Source: Aquilaria yunnanensis
Taxonomy: Eukaryota; Streptophyta; Magnoliopsida; Malvales; Thymelaeaceae
Assembly (NCBI GenBank): GCA_039654915.1
Contig: CM077594.1
Coordinates: forward strand, 104,980,893-105,044,892
DNA length: 64,000 nucleotides
Direction: 5' to 3'
Positions within the stretch are counted from its first letter, which is position 1; every line of letters starts with the position of its first letter. Under the pieces are notes generated by a model. It ran no database searches, had not been told where the DNA came from, and saw only the letters and a program-made list of their open reading frames with translations. This document shows, piece by piece, positions 48,461 to 60,254 of this stretch. Position numbers and translations under genes: made by a program.

Positions 48461-50487
48461 GTGATTTATTATTACTCATTTGACTCATATATAATTTGTT
48501 GTTTGAGGTCGTTCTAAATTTTTTAGATATTTTTATATTTGGTAAGTCATTTTATCATATTACCCAAAAATTATCATTTAAATATTCACACTTTTCATTT
48601 TTTTAATTTATGTGCAAAAGTAGAAGGACAAAATTGAAAAAAAAAAAAAAGGCAAACTTTCCTGTTAATTGCCGTGTCAAACCCTGTACAGAAATGTATA
48701 CTGAATCATTGCACTTGGAGGAATTGATTGGATTTTAAAACATTAACAAGTCATCAATCAAGTTGTATTCCACAGAATTTTGTTAGAGCCTAGTATTTTT
48801 TTTGTTAGAGAATTTATGTATTCGAAGCTCCTAGTATTTAGAATATGGGGTCAAATAATATCTAACTCAAGTTCATCAATTTTATTTTTCGAGCTCAATT
48901 TCACAGTCAGACTCAAACTCAATATGTCTCAATTAGAGTTCTGACTAGAGCAAAGCAAACCACTAAGATGGATGCAGGCCTGGAGTCCTGGAGGGATGGG
49001 ACGCAGGAAGTGCGTGATATCTTGTCCTTGTGTGTGATTGGGTCACGTGGCACACTCAGGTGCTGGATTCTCTAATAAGGATTTCGTGTTTGTTTCACGC
49101 AATGCAAGTGCGCGTGTGGAAAAAAGAAGTATTTTTGCTATTCCTTTAGGATCCTTTTCTTTTTCTTCTTCTTCTTCTTCTTTTTCTTTTTCTTTTTACT
49201 TTTTCCTTTTGGCTCAAGGGGAATTGTTCCCGCCTGCCAAACAACTACAAAAGCAGGAGGAATATCCAGCGAATATCTGGTTGTGTGTTAAACTAGCATC
49301 GTCTAACGCGCTGTCGTTTCTTTGAACACAAGAAATAAGAATTCTAGAAAGGCCAGTGGTACGTAATTGGCATTTATTGCGGTCTGCCATTTCCGTGGAT
49401 TGAGATCTTCTCAACTTCACTTGAGCATGAGGTCCAAATTTGTTGTTTCCGGTGCACAAAGCGAGGCGCTCTCTAAACATATTGTTAATGTTTATTTATA
49501 GAAATGTTAATAGGTTGGATTTGGGTTTGATGAAGATGTTTTTATATTCTATCCATGACTTTAAATATTCTACTAATATTTTACCCATCACTTATTTAGT
49601 AGATAATTTTTATATTCATATTCTATTTATTTTTAGACGTGTTGTATCGGGTAAAATTTATCCACTCACCATACTTCTACAACAACAATTTTGTTGAGTC
49701 ATGTCATGTTTAATATTACATTTGTCACTATTAAAAACATTTATTATACCTTATCTATTAAAGCAACTCATGTTTGTTTTTAATTCTATAACTTATTAAT
49801 TATATTTTTATTTTTATAACATAACTAATACTAATATGTTATATACACGTGCATACGCATGTATATAGGTTGGTTGTAGGGCGAGTGAATCTTAAACCCG
49901 TATCCTACCCAAACCCGTCGACGAGTGAAAAAAAAAAAAAAACCACATCCAGCTTAAACTCGATCAATTGTTAAAAAGACCAAACCCATTGGATCGGATG
50001 CAACCAGATGTCCGTCAAATTGGACATCCATTGACATCCTTACTTATTTATACTACTGCTGGAGAATGATCAATTTCAGTTTTATAACTTTTTTATATTT
50101 TTTTTAAATTCAGTCATAAAACTTATCAACAAGTCCTAAAATTTTGGAAAAAGTCATTTTTGTTAACTTCAATCGTTTTAGTATATGGTTTTTTTTATTG
50201 TTTTGGTTCCCTATTTAATTTTTGCCTTAACTATGCCATGCTTATCTTTGGACTTTCATTATTTCATACGAGTAATTCATGCTGGTTTTGTCTACTTTAG
50301 AGAGCACGATTAGGAAGACTATTGTTTTTTAGTCCGTGAACGATATCGATCTATGGTAAGAGCCACGTTAGCCTTCGGTGTCCTGGTCATTTTTTTTTTT
50401 TTTGCTTCTCTTTTTAATTTTAATTTTAATTTTTGGATTCTCTCTTTGACTCAAGTAGGAACTGACAATTTAGAAATTTCAGTGGAT
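48461..50487. other. Intergenic sequence with pyrimidine tract
   Basis: No gene. A CTTCTTCTT/TTTTTC pyrimidine tract lies at about 49155-49210, and a CACGTG G-box core at about 49044. Neither can be tied to a gene. Confidence 0.45.
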
Positions 50488-51704
50488 AAATTGCGTCTGT
50501 TACTTTTAATTTTTAATTATTGTACAATTTTAGACTCTAACATTGATTTTATCCATAAAAAATTCCTAACATCATTTAAGTGTTTTATTTTGGGCATTTT
50601 ATGTATGAAAAACATTACTGTTGACGGAAAATGCCATGTGGCATGCTAATGTGGACGATTTGCCAGAAGGCACTAAATCAATTGACATAGATGACGTGGA
50701 AAAGTAAGGAAAAAAAAACTTGAAACCTTTTTCTACTCCGTCAGCCCACTTGACTCCCCTTTCAAAGACCTCACCCCCACATCGCCCTCTGCCATGTTGC
50801 CCAGAATCCGGCAACCCTGTTTATCGATGCTTTTCTTCCTATCTCCAACAAACCTTTTGTTCCCATGGCAACAATCCTCTCAATTTTATCGTGAATCTTG
50901 TCCTTGGATTTTGTCCTTCCAATACCCACCTATTGTCGCAAATGTCTTGATACAATTCTAGCAACAAATTCAGCTTATGATTCTAGCAAATTAGGTAGCA
51001 AATTGGTTGTTGAAGATCAATTGAATGATAGATGATTGACCAATCAATGGTGGGCTTGGCATTTTGCTCGCATCTGTCCATTGACGGCCCAGTGTTTCCT
51101 TTGGGTCTATTCGTCAACAACGGGCTTGGGGATGATGCGAATCAAGTGGCAGCTTGACGGTTAGGCTTGGGCAGATGATGCGAATCAAGTGGTGGACAGA
51201 GGAACGGCTGATGACGTGATTCGAGTAGGGGACAGAGGGGCTGCAGATAATACCAATCAAGTGGGAAACAGAGGAGCGGCAGACAATGCAAATAAAGTGG
51301 GAGATAGAGGAACACCAAACGACAGGGCAGTAGGGCAGGTGACCAAAGGCAATGGAGCAGGTGACCGGTGGTAGGGTGGTAGGGTGGGGGGAATGACGGC
51401 GAGCCAAGGGAATCAATTTAGGTACTTGATACTTTTGATTATTTTTTCTTTAATTTTTTTTAATTTTTATATTTTTTATATTTTGCTTACTTTTCCAAAT
51501 CATTTAATTATTGTGCCATGTGGAAATCATCCATGTTGGCATGCCACGTGACATTTTCCATCAACACTAAAATTTTTCACCCATAAAAGTATCAAAATGA
51601 AACACTTAAACAAGGTTAGGGATTTTTTATGGACAAAATCAAGGTTAGGGTCTAAAATGGTATAATAATTAAATGTTACCAAGGGTGCAATTGATATAAA
51701 TTTT
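50488..51704. mobile_element. Mutator-like element with about 200-bp TIRs and a coding-like minisatellite
   Basis: The left arm (50488-50700) and the complement of the right arm (about 51495-51704) share TTTAATTATT, TTTTAGAC, GATTTT-TCCATAAAAAAT-CCTAAC, TTTAAGTGTTT and GGAAAATG-CA-GTGGCATGC in order. AGTGGAT occurs directly outside each arm (50481-50487 and 51705-51711), the core of a target duplication. The interior is GC-richer and contains the 36-bp tandem repeat. No transposase, so it is non-autonomous. Confidence 0.75.
51131..51317 (+). repeat. 36-bp minisatellite inside the Mutator-like element
   Basis: Four contiguous 36-bp units (51174-51209, 51210-51245, 51246-51281, 51282-51317) plus one diverged copy at 51131. 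Every unit is a multiple of three and is open in the same frame, giving a 12-residue repeat of the type DDANQVVDRGTA, DNTNQVGNRGAA. No methionine-initiated gene context is evident. Confidence 0.8.
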
Positions 51705-52327
51705 AGTGGATTACTTTTATATAGCGAAAATTATAAAAAATCCCCCAAAATTTGGTCAAACTTACAGTTATGCCCGACATTTTTAAAAAACCTACACTTG
51801 CTCCTTCTAACATTAACATCATTATCCACCATCACCACAGAAAAGAGAAAACGCCTTATTTTGCCACCCTGGCCTTCTTCCCTGAAAACTTGAACACCTA
51901 ACTTCTGAATCTAAACAAAAATAAAACAAAATGAAAGTACGAAATTCTCCAGTGCTTCTCCTTCTTGCTGCCATCATCTCTTGTTGTCTTCATTCTCATT
52001 TCCTCTGTTATCTTACCTCCTCCAGCTTGCTTAGAGTCATGCCAAAAGCTCTCCTCCATTCTCCAAGTTTGTCTTGTCGAATGAAATCTGCACTCTCAAT
52101 CCATCTTGACAAAATCTCACTGGCTCTTATTCAATTTGCTCATTGTCATCCTACTTAGACCTACTTTTTCTCTCTTGCTCAATCTAATCGTTCGCTTGGT
52201 GAAACAGAGAGGAAAATCATTAACTCGAAGAATCAACAAATTGAGTTCATTAGCCTAACTCATTGACCAGTTCTAATTCATCAAATGCTCTAATCATAAG
52301 GCTACCTGGAATCAACGACTATGGATA

Positions 52328-52561
52328 TGTAAACCTTGGTGGAAAGTATTTTCGTTGATTGATTTTCTTCAAGAGTTCTCAAAGAACTTAAACAAATCAA
52401 GAACAAAGACTTAAAGTCCAAGATAACTTCAACTTGATGACTAATTAGTCTATGTACTTATCACTAAAGAGTTTTTAAGTGCATAAACTATGTATGCATG
52501 ACAGATATACAAATATATACAATATAACATAAGGTGTACATGTAAAAGATGGACTCTAATA
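52328..52561 (-). repeat. 3' LTR of the deleted copia element
   Basis: 234 bp. Similar along its length to 55347-55581 with scattered substitutions. Bounded internally by TACCCCATTTC, the complement of a purine tract. Confidence 0.8.
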
Positions 52562-53277
52562 CCCCATTTCAAGTTGGTGCATAGATATTTCGAATGCCCA
52601 ACTTGGAAGTAAGGTGCTCAAACTACTTTCATCTTAGTGCCTTAGTAAGCAAGTCTGTAAGTTGTTGGTTGCAAGGAACATGTGTTGCTTTAATGTCCTT
52701 TGATTATATTTTCTCATGAACAAAGTGGCAATCTATTTCGAAGTGTTTAGTGTACTCATGAAAGATAAGGTTCCTTGCAATATGGATAGCTGCCTTATTA
52801 TCATAGTAGAGTTGCATAGGTGTTGTTTGCTGAACCATCAAGTCCTTGAGCATTACCATCAAGTCCTTGCAATAAGCTCATTTATTGCTGAAGGCATAAC
52901 ATGATACTCAGCCTCTACTGAAGATCTTGAGATAAAGATTGTTTCTTAGACTTTCATGATATTTGTGCATTACCAAAAAAGGTGATATATCCTACAATGG
53001 ACTTCCTCGAAATGGGACATCTTGCCCAGTTAGCATCAACATATGCATGAACACTTACTTTCACTTGTGCTAGAAAGAACAAACCAAGACCTTGTGTGCC
53101 TTTTAGGTATCAAAGAATATATATGATCCCTTTGAATTGTACTACTGTTGGATCTTGCATGAACTGACTTAGAAAGTTATCCGAATAAGTAATAGCTGGA
53201 CTAGTTATTGTGAGATAAATTAACTTTCCGATCAATCTTTGATAAGGGCCAGAATCTTTCAGCTTCTTTTCTTCCTT

Positions 53278-55290
53278 TTAAGCCAAGTGATGTTGTTGTA
53301 GTAAAGGAACCCGAACAGGTTTACAACCAAGCATGCCTGCTTCCTTGAGTACATCCAATGTATATTTACGCCATGAGAGAGAGATCCCATTGGGAGATCT
53401 TGTTGCTTCAAGACCAAGGAAGCATCTTAGCTTCCCTAGGTCTTTAATGTAGAGCTCTTTATTCAAGCAGTCCTTTAGCCTTTGTATTTCTTCTTGATCA
53501 TTACCAGAGATAATCATATCATCAACATACAGTAGTACAATAGTAAACATGGTACCTTTTTGTAAGGTGAACAAGGAGTGGTCAGCTTTGAACTCAAGTG
53601 CATTATCACACTTAGAAGTTTGAATAGTTTTATTAAAATGATTCTTTATCATTGCATGAAAAAAGATAAAAGAGGAATAAGCATAAGACTTTCTCTTTAA
53701 AAGATAGGTCCAGGTACAATGACTATGGTCATCAACCAAGGTAAAGAAATAATGAGAACTTGACAATGTAGGAGTTTTGTAAAGTCCCCATATATCCATG
53801 TGGACTAGATAAAAAACAGACTCAGACCTACTTAAACTTATTGGAAAGGTCTTTCTTGTTTGTTTTGCTAAAAAACACACTTCACAAGGCTCACTTTTGT
53901 CTTTAAAAGGTACTTCAAGAAGGTAAAGAGTAGAAGAATGCTTATCTAGAGGTGTATGACCTGAACGCTGATGCCATTTTTTACAAGAGACCTTTTCATT
54001 GGCTAAAGCAATGAATGATGTCTTGATTTCTTGAAAGTAGTATAGGCCATCCTTCATTTCACCTTTGCCAATTAGTTTCTTCAAAGTCAAGTCCTGTAGC
54101 ATGCAAAAAATAAGGAAGAAAGTCACTGAACAGTTAAGTTGCTGAGTGATTTACATGTGAAAGAGGGGACAAAGAGAACATCATCCAATTTTATCTGTGG
54201 TGATAAATTGATTACCTTGTGAGCCTCCACTGGCAAGCCATGCCATTTGGTGTTATAACTACTGTTAAACTTTTCACAGATTGTATATTTTCAAATGATT
54301 AATTATGGTGAACCATATGTTCAGATGCTTTACTATCTATCACCCAATCTGATTGTTGTTTACCAATATAGTTCACAGGACTCTATTGTTTCTATCCCGA
54401 GATCATTGCTAGGATTTGCTTTATCTGAGCTTGAGTAAAAGACATTTGGTCTTGTTTCTTATTAGCATTGCTTATGTTGACTTTGTTTGCTGGAGATCAT
54501 CCGTATTTCTTTCCAAGCTTGTTCATGTTTCTAGCTACCTTTTTTTTTCCTTGCCACCAATCTAGGCAGCCAATGACCTTGAAGCAATTTTCTAAATTGT
54601 GACCATTCTTCCCACAATGTTTACAAGGTCCTTTTAATTCCTTTTTTTTTTGAAGAGTTTTTGTGATGTGCTCTTCTTGCTGTGAAAGCAATTTCAGTAG
54701 CAGGAGCCCTAAGTGTTGCCACACTTAACTACCTTTCTTCGTTCACTATAAAGGCATAGGCTTTATTGATGGATGAAAGCGGCTCCATATTTAGGATTTA
54801 TGATTGAATAATACTGAATTGATCATTCAAACCCATAAGAAAATGATGTAGCATATCATTTTTTTTTTCAGCCATCTTCTCTTTAACAACACCACACGTG
54901 CATGAAGGGGCCATGCTATAGGTGTCAAATTCGTCTTGGAGCTCCTTTAATTTGGTGTAATATGCAACTACAAGCATATCTTTTTTTTGCATGAGAGTTA
55001 ACTCCCTTTTTAACTCATGTACCCAAGGAGCATCATTTTCAAGCTTTTCCAGTGTGCCATCAATAAAGACTATTTTATTTTTTGCTTGTAGTGCATTTAA
55101 CATAGCACGACGTCATGTAGGGTAATTATCTCCCTTTAACCGGCAGAACAGCAGTGTGATTTTTGGTGTTTTAGAAGAGCCAAGATGATAAAGGGATGAT
55201 GGATCAATCCTAAAAGGCAGGGAATGTCCTCCACTCCTGCCTAATACTTTCTTGTTGTTGTTTGACATTCTTAACAAGCAAAAGTTATGG
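53278..55290 (-). pseudogene. Copia gag-pol pseudogene with integrase-RT fusion deletion
   Basis: Minus-strand gag begins near 55268 (MSNNNKK-type start) and passes a stop before MLNALQAKNKIVFIDG (55103 on). A zinc knuckle CKHCGKNGHNLENC is at about 54640-54600. From 54126 to 53278 one open frame of 282 codons carries GAG-pre/integrase zinc residues (WHQRSGH, CEVCFLAKQ), then the integrase core to KCDNALEFKADHS. It then jumps directly to RT sequence TIVLLYVDDMIISGND. Normally about 400 residues lie between these, so an in-frame deletion fused two domains. The RNase H end (52570-53270) is fragmentary. Confidence 0.85.
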
Positions 55291-55334
55291 ATGGAAGTTT
55301 GGTGGTAAGGGTTTTAGGATTAGAAGAACCGCCT

Positions 55335-55346
55335 GCTCTAATGCCA
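55335..55346 (-). other. Primer binding site of the deleted copia element
   Basis: The minus strand reads TGGCATTAGAGC directly after the 5' LTR, two changes from the consensus TGGTATCAGAGC for initiator Met tRNA. Confidence 0.7.
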
Positions 55347-55581
55347 TGTAAACTTTGGGTTAAAAGTATTTTCATTGATTGATTTTCTTCAAGAGTTCTC
55401 AAGGAAGTTATACAAACCGAGAGTAAAGACTTAAATTTTAACATACCTTCAACTTGATGACTAAGTAATCTATGTACCAGTCATTAAAGAGTTCTTAAGT
55501 GTATAAACTATGTATGCATGATAGATATATAAATATATACAAGATAACATAAGGTGCACATGTACAAGATGGACTTTAATA
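55347..55581 (-). repeat. 5' LTR of the deleted copia element
   Basis: 235 bp, starting TGTAAACTTTGGG and ending GGACTTTAATA. Substitutions relative to the partner LTR (for example AAGATTT/AAGTCC region changes) show an older insertion than the 13947-19050 element. Confidence 0.8.
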
Positions 55582-56292
55582 GTATCGGTGGTGTTGGCAA
55601 AAATGAGGAGAAGATTGATGGCAAGGTAAGAAGGGTAGGTCTTGAGGAGCTACTTAAGGGGCTTATAGCAGAGGAACTTGTCCCTCCACTCTGACAGTGT
55701 CTCCTCCAAATGGGTCTTGAACTCTTTCCTTAATTTCATCAACTAAACTTACAATGATTAGGTTGATTGATCATTAGGGTTGTGATGTTCTGTCAGATGG
55801 GTGATTAACTGATTATTCATCCAGAAGAGAAACAAAATGAGAGAATCCAAATTACGAACCAAGGATGAGGAGGAATTTTGGTTGCAAATCTTTGAGATTA
55901 TAGCGGTAGGGAAATTATAATTGGTTAGGTTTGTGCCGGTCAGGTTAGTGAATATGATGAATTTGGGTGGGGCACTGCATTGGATTTCTATGGACAAGAT
56001 GGGTGTGAGGATGGAGGTGAAGGATGTTAGAGAGATGGTGGTTTTTGCGTCGAAAAAGCTAGGAGTTTGCAATATTAATGGGGTTGAAATTGAGTTTGGC
56101 AAAATTTGGGGGCAAAAGTTTTTATGGAAGAAGGTCAGGTTGGCAAGATAAGGAATTTTCTCTTTTTGGTGGTGACGGCGACTAACATTGTTAATGTTGG
56201 AGGGGGTAAGTGTAGGTTTATGAAAAATGGGGACATAACTATGGATTTGATCAAACATCAAGAAATTTTTTGTAATTTTCTCCTTTTATATA

Positions 56293-57492
56293 TTACTATC
56301 TAATAGTAGTGTATAGTGCATATATGTTTTGCATTTCTATTCACACAGTAAATTTTTTAAAAATCCAACTACTATTGTATTGTACAGATGGGATTTGGAA
56401 ACTAAATTAACTGAATTATGAGATTTTAGAAGTATGCAGAAGTAACTGAAAGTCTAAGCTAGCCTGATTCATGTTAACACAATATATACAATTTAATTAG
56501 TGGAGGCTGCTTGTGATAAAAACACTGAATAGCTTGCTGCAAGTTTGTTTGCCCTGATCCTGATTAAATTTAAAGCCACTTATGATAGTGCATTAGTTCT
56601 ATTTCTAGGTTCAGTGAATCCCATGTGTGCTCCCACTAAGGAACGCTTTGTTTTTTCCCTCCTCCTCTTGAAATAGGAATATTTTAGTCGGCGGTACGCG
56701 TAGGTCTCTGCCCATAACTCTATGTTTTTTTAATGCATTATTCACAACTACATACTGATGATCAAATGTCAGAGTTGTTCAGGAGAAGGAGAACACGAAG
56801 GGACCGTGAGACTGTGTTTAATAATCTTGCATGATGAGCAGAGGAGATGGGGTAGAGAACTATTAAATTGGGCCAAGTGTAAGTGAGCATCTCTTTTGTT
56901 TTTCAACAACTTGTGCAGTTGCCGTATATCAAAGAGTAGAGATTCATGCCAACCAACCCATATACATGTATTTATTAAATGAAGGCCCATGTCAGTTACT
57001 TTAAAAAAATCACTCGAATTTTAACTTCATTGTTTCCTAAGTTATGGTTCGGTAATTTTGCGCTACTTACCTAATTGTTATTTTAAGTGCTCTATCCCAG
57101 CTGTGCTAAGCCATACCATATTTCTTCTATGGTACCTTGACTCCGAAAAAAAAAAAAGAAAAAATAAAGGAGGAAAAAAAACCGAAGCACAGATCATGGG
57201 AACTTGAAAAATAACCTGTTGCTCTAGCACTACTCTTCCCTCACATTGACATTGGCACATACACCTTTTATTTATTGGAATTTGGGAATCAAGGGATATG
57301 AATCGAGACTAATTTGTAGTAATAAATCAAAAAGTAGATAAGATAGGGCCATCGCTGCGTTTTAAGAGTATAAAATAAACGGGCCTTTTCTGATATGATT
57401 AGAAATTCTTTTTATCATATTTAATTCGTGCTTCAATTAGATATTAATATATAACTAGTTTTTTTTCTTCTAATAAAGCCATAGTCATTGAA
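56293..57492. other. Intergenic sequence
   Basis: No gene or clear repeat. Short frames on either strand have no domain signature. Confidence 0.45.
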
Positions 57493-57564
57493 GGTTCCAT
57501 GGTGTAGTGGTTAGCACTCTGGACTTTGAATCCAGCGACCTGGGTTCGACTCCCGGTGGGACCT
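57493..57564 (+). tRNA. trnQ-UUG: tRNA-Gln (anticodon TTG)
   Basis: 72 bp without intron. The acceptor stem GGTTCCA pairs with TGGGACC. The D-arm contains GTGTAGTGGTTAGCAC (A box), the anticodon stem is CTGGA/TCCAG with loop CTTTGAA, and the B box is GGTTCGACTCC. The anticodon TTG (57526-57528) reads CAA glutamine codons. CCA is not encoded, as expected of a nuclear gene. A T-run at 57579-57582 could end Pol III transcription. The DNA around it is AT-rich and shows no plastid or mitochondrial context. Confidence 0.95.
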
Positions 57565-58960
57565 CCTGAAAGTTACACTTTTAGGTTAAAAAAATACAAA
57601 ACACACTTTTGTCGTGGATTAAATTGCGTCATAGGAGTACTAATTTAAAAATCAGCGAACAGCTCAAATTAGTATCTTTTTCTCTATTTAAAATTAAAAA
57701 AAATAATACTCAGTGTTATTCTCTAAACTTGCCTCACTTGGAATTCAAGCCGCTCTTCTCATTCATTTATTTATTATTCTTCAATCAAACATATATTTCT
57801 TTATCCCCATTTTTTTTTTATTTATCAATGATCAAGTTTCAAATAGCAATTAGCCGAGTGATTCACCAAGTTTATAAGATGGGATCCTCAAGTAAAGAAG
57901 AAATTGAAATTATTTCTCAAGAGAAGCTTTGATACCTTATTCAGTCTACTTCCTGGAGCTAATTCTCCTTTTTATTTTTTATATACAAAAAGGAAATACA
58001 AGTAGAGAATAGGACACAAATGCAAACAATGCATTTTCTCAGTGGCTGAGTGGTGGACCTTACTAAGAGAGAGTCGTTGAAACCCTTGTACAAGATACTT
58101 GATATCCTAAACCACTTTTCTCACCTCAAGATGAGCTGGTGCGTGGGCTTACAATTTGGAGAAATCTTTGCAAACAGTTGATGAATATTGTGCAATTGGA
58201 GAATTTATTTGCTAAAAAAATTGCTAGGCTTTAAAAATAGCTTGAAGTTCCGTGACCATAGCTGAAGAACATCTCCCCAAGTGAATATGACGATCAATGA
58301 CTTAATGAGCACACTCGTAGGTAGATGACAAACCCACGCCGACTCACCTACCTAGCTTTGAGGTATTTTTATGGGATGAAAGAATCGGGTTTTGGGTGGG
58401 TTCAAGCCTAAACTGAACTTTTATTGCCATTTCCTGGACTGAACTCGAATTGAATTGGGCACCTAATCTAAACCGGCCTTAACTTGAAAATGCTGTTCTA
58501 GGGTTAGGTTGGGATATATTCAGCCCGACACCTACCGCCACTCCTCCTCTGCCTTGTCTCCTACAGTCCCCTCCACTACCACTTGTCTGCTGGCAACAAC
58601 AAAATCGGTAAATAGATTGACAAACAAGAGTAGAGTGCTGAGGGTGAGGTGAGGGAGGACACACATGCATAGGCAGGGCAGTGTGCGAAAATGGAGTGGG
58701 GGTGAGAGTGGGACATGAGAGTGCTAGGGTTAGAGAGGTATGTTGGTAGGCTTATGCTAAGAATGAGCTGAGAATAGAAGAATCGAATTATTTCAGGTCA
58801 ATTCTTATTTGACCCAAACTAGTCTGATTTTCAATTCTTTAGATCGGGCCGGGGATTCAGGTTAACCTGAATCCTACTTATTTTATCAGTTGACCAAATT
58901 CTAACCCAACATATAAGTTGGTATGGAAATTGTTGGGATTTTCCTTGCTATCTTATTCAT
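57565..58960. other. Intergenic sequence
   Basis: 58500-58740 is GC-richer and locally repetitive (GTGAGGTGAGGGAGG-like), but no gene or element ends were found. Confidence 0.4.
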
Positions 58961-58968
58961 GTGCACAG

Positions 58969-59064
58969 TACCGTCTACAAGAAAAGTTACAGGGTTATCG
59001 GGACAATATTGGCTCCCCAGACTCTGAAGCATGGTGGAGGGGCTGGTTGATTAAGGTGCAGCAG
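58969..59064 (+). pseudogene. Orphan exon-like block (tryptophan-rich peptide)
   Basis: A 96-bp segment has an acceptor-like TGTGCACAG before it and a strong donor GTGAGC after it. It is open throughout and encodes 32 residues beginning YRLQEKLQGYRDN and ending WWRGWLIKVQQ. Composition and splice context look like a genuine internal exon, but no neighbouring exons are visible in the next kilobase on either side. It is either a gene fragment moved by a transposon, a relic of a lost gene, or one exon of a gene with long introns. I do not recognise the parent protein. Confidence 0.4.
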
Positions 59065-59910
59065 GTGAGCTTTATGCTCTCTCGCAACCCGAAATTTGCT
59101 GCAGAGACTCTCTATTAATAAAAATTTGATCAACCGACACTAGTCACCCTGTTGAAAACCGACGCTATCCAGAGTCCAGACCTCTTGAACATCTGTTTGC
59201 CCAACGCAACCATTTTTTGTTTTTGTAAAACGCACTATTTACATGCTGTTTTTTAATTGCTCGCATAATTACTCTGCTAGCAAACAACAATTGAAATTTG
59301 AAAAGCTGAAGTCCAGTAGCGAGCTAGAAAGTTTTGTTTGCATGGGCACGTCACAGAATCCCATTTGATAACTACGAAAAATTTTAGGCTTTCCTTATTA
59401 CGACAAAACCATGGATCATTTAATGTATTACTTTTATTTTTAGTGCTCTAAACTTGCATGCCAATTAAAATTTCTCACCTTAAAAAGATAAAAAATTATT
59501 TTAAAATATTTTTTATAAAGTTAAGTAAATTTTTTTTTATCGATTTTCCCTGTATCTATCTGTACCTGAAAAATATTTTTTAAAAATTAGTTAATTTTTG
59601 AAAAAAAATATTTAAATAGTTATTAAGTAGATAAAACAAGTTCTGAAATAACATAAGTTTAGGATGAAAAATCAATAAAAATAAAAATAATGTCCTGAAT
59701 AAATTTGTTATTTAAACTCACAAAGATAGAGCTTTTATAGTGTCAGGAAGGCAATTATCTTAAAGAGTCCCATTCAAAGTAGAATAGAAAAAAAGATGCG
59801 CTACTTTGTAAGATTATGGATCAAACTTGCACATTCACAAATTACGAACTAAAATATAAAATACTGTAAACATATGGATCATAAAGGTCATTTAACACTG
59901 GTTTTAGCTT

Positions 59911-60254
59911 AGGTTAACTCCAATTGTCTCCATAAACTATATTCTATATTGCTTAATTGTCCTAAAACTATCAATTATTAAATCAATCATTTTTAAACTA
60001 TTTAATCATTGTTATCTCATTTTGTCGTTCATCACATTACTAAAGATCGATAAATGAATGATGTCACATCATTAGCATGTAAGTTTTCAAAGTCATATTT
60101 GCAGCCATATAATTTTTCCATCCATTGTAAATGACTTTGATAGATGACAGGACAAAGCAACAGCAATTAAATAGTTTAAAGATGACATTTATTAATCTTG
60201 AGACAATTAAGTAACATAAGATATAGTTTAGGGGCTACCAGCTAGAGTTTAACC
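59911..60254. mobile_element. Intact Mutator-like MITE
   Basis: About 343 bp with inverted ends AGGTTAACTCCAATTGTCTC and, as complement, GGTTAAACTCTAGCTGGTAG. It is flanked by a 9-bp duplication TTTTAGCTT (59902-59910 and 60255-60263). Interior order (TAAACTAT, CCTAAAACTAT, CTATTTAATCATTG, CATTTTGTCGTTCATC...) matches the MITE split by copia at 13658-19100. It lies 355 bp beyond the end of the downstream gene. Confidence 0.85.

Larger units (their letters stand above)
52328..55581 (-). mobile_element. Deleted Ty1/copia retrotransposon (minus strand)
   Basis: Two LTRs of about 234 bp (52328-52561 and 55347-55581), both starting TGTAAAC and ending CT(C/T)TAATA, bracket 2.8 kb of minus-strand gag-pol remnants. 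A primer site adjoins the right LTR: TGGCATTAGAGC on the minus strand at 55335-55346. The element is shorter than a normal copia because part of integrase and RT is missing. No convincing 5-bp duplication remains. Confidence 0.85.
51724..56282. mobile_element. Mutator-like element interrupted by a copia element
   Basis: A perfect 10-bp duplication CTTTTATATA (51714-51723 and 56283-56292) flanks the element. Termini are GCGAAAATTATAAAAAAT and, as complement of the right end, GAGAAAATTACAAAAAATT. The arms continue with AGTTATG-CC, ATTTTT---AAACCTACACTT and CTAACATTAAC for about 130 bp. The interior outside the copia element is 51860-52327 and 55582-56150. It has short frames, including one beginning MKVRNSPVLLLLAAIISCC at 51931 that looks signal-peptide-like, but no identifiable gene. 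Confidence 0.85.

Noticed and set aside
51931..52158. 75-codon frame starting with a signal-peptide-like segment
   Set aside because: It lies inside a Mutator-like element next to its arm, lacks a cysteine pattern or known family, and has no supporting exon. It could be captured sequence, but a functional secreted peptide is not supported.
55758..56261. 167-codon minus-strand frame near the right arm of the Mutator-like element
   Set aside because: Low-complexity composition rich in I, N, S and T, overlaps the terminal inverted repeat, and has no known domain.
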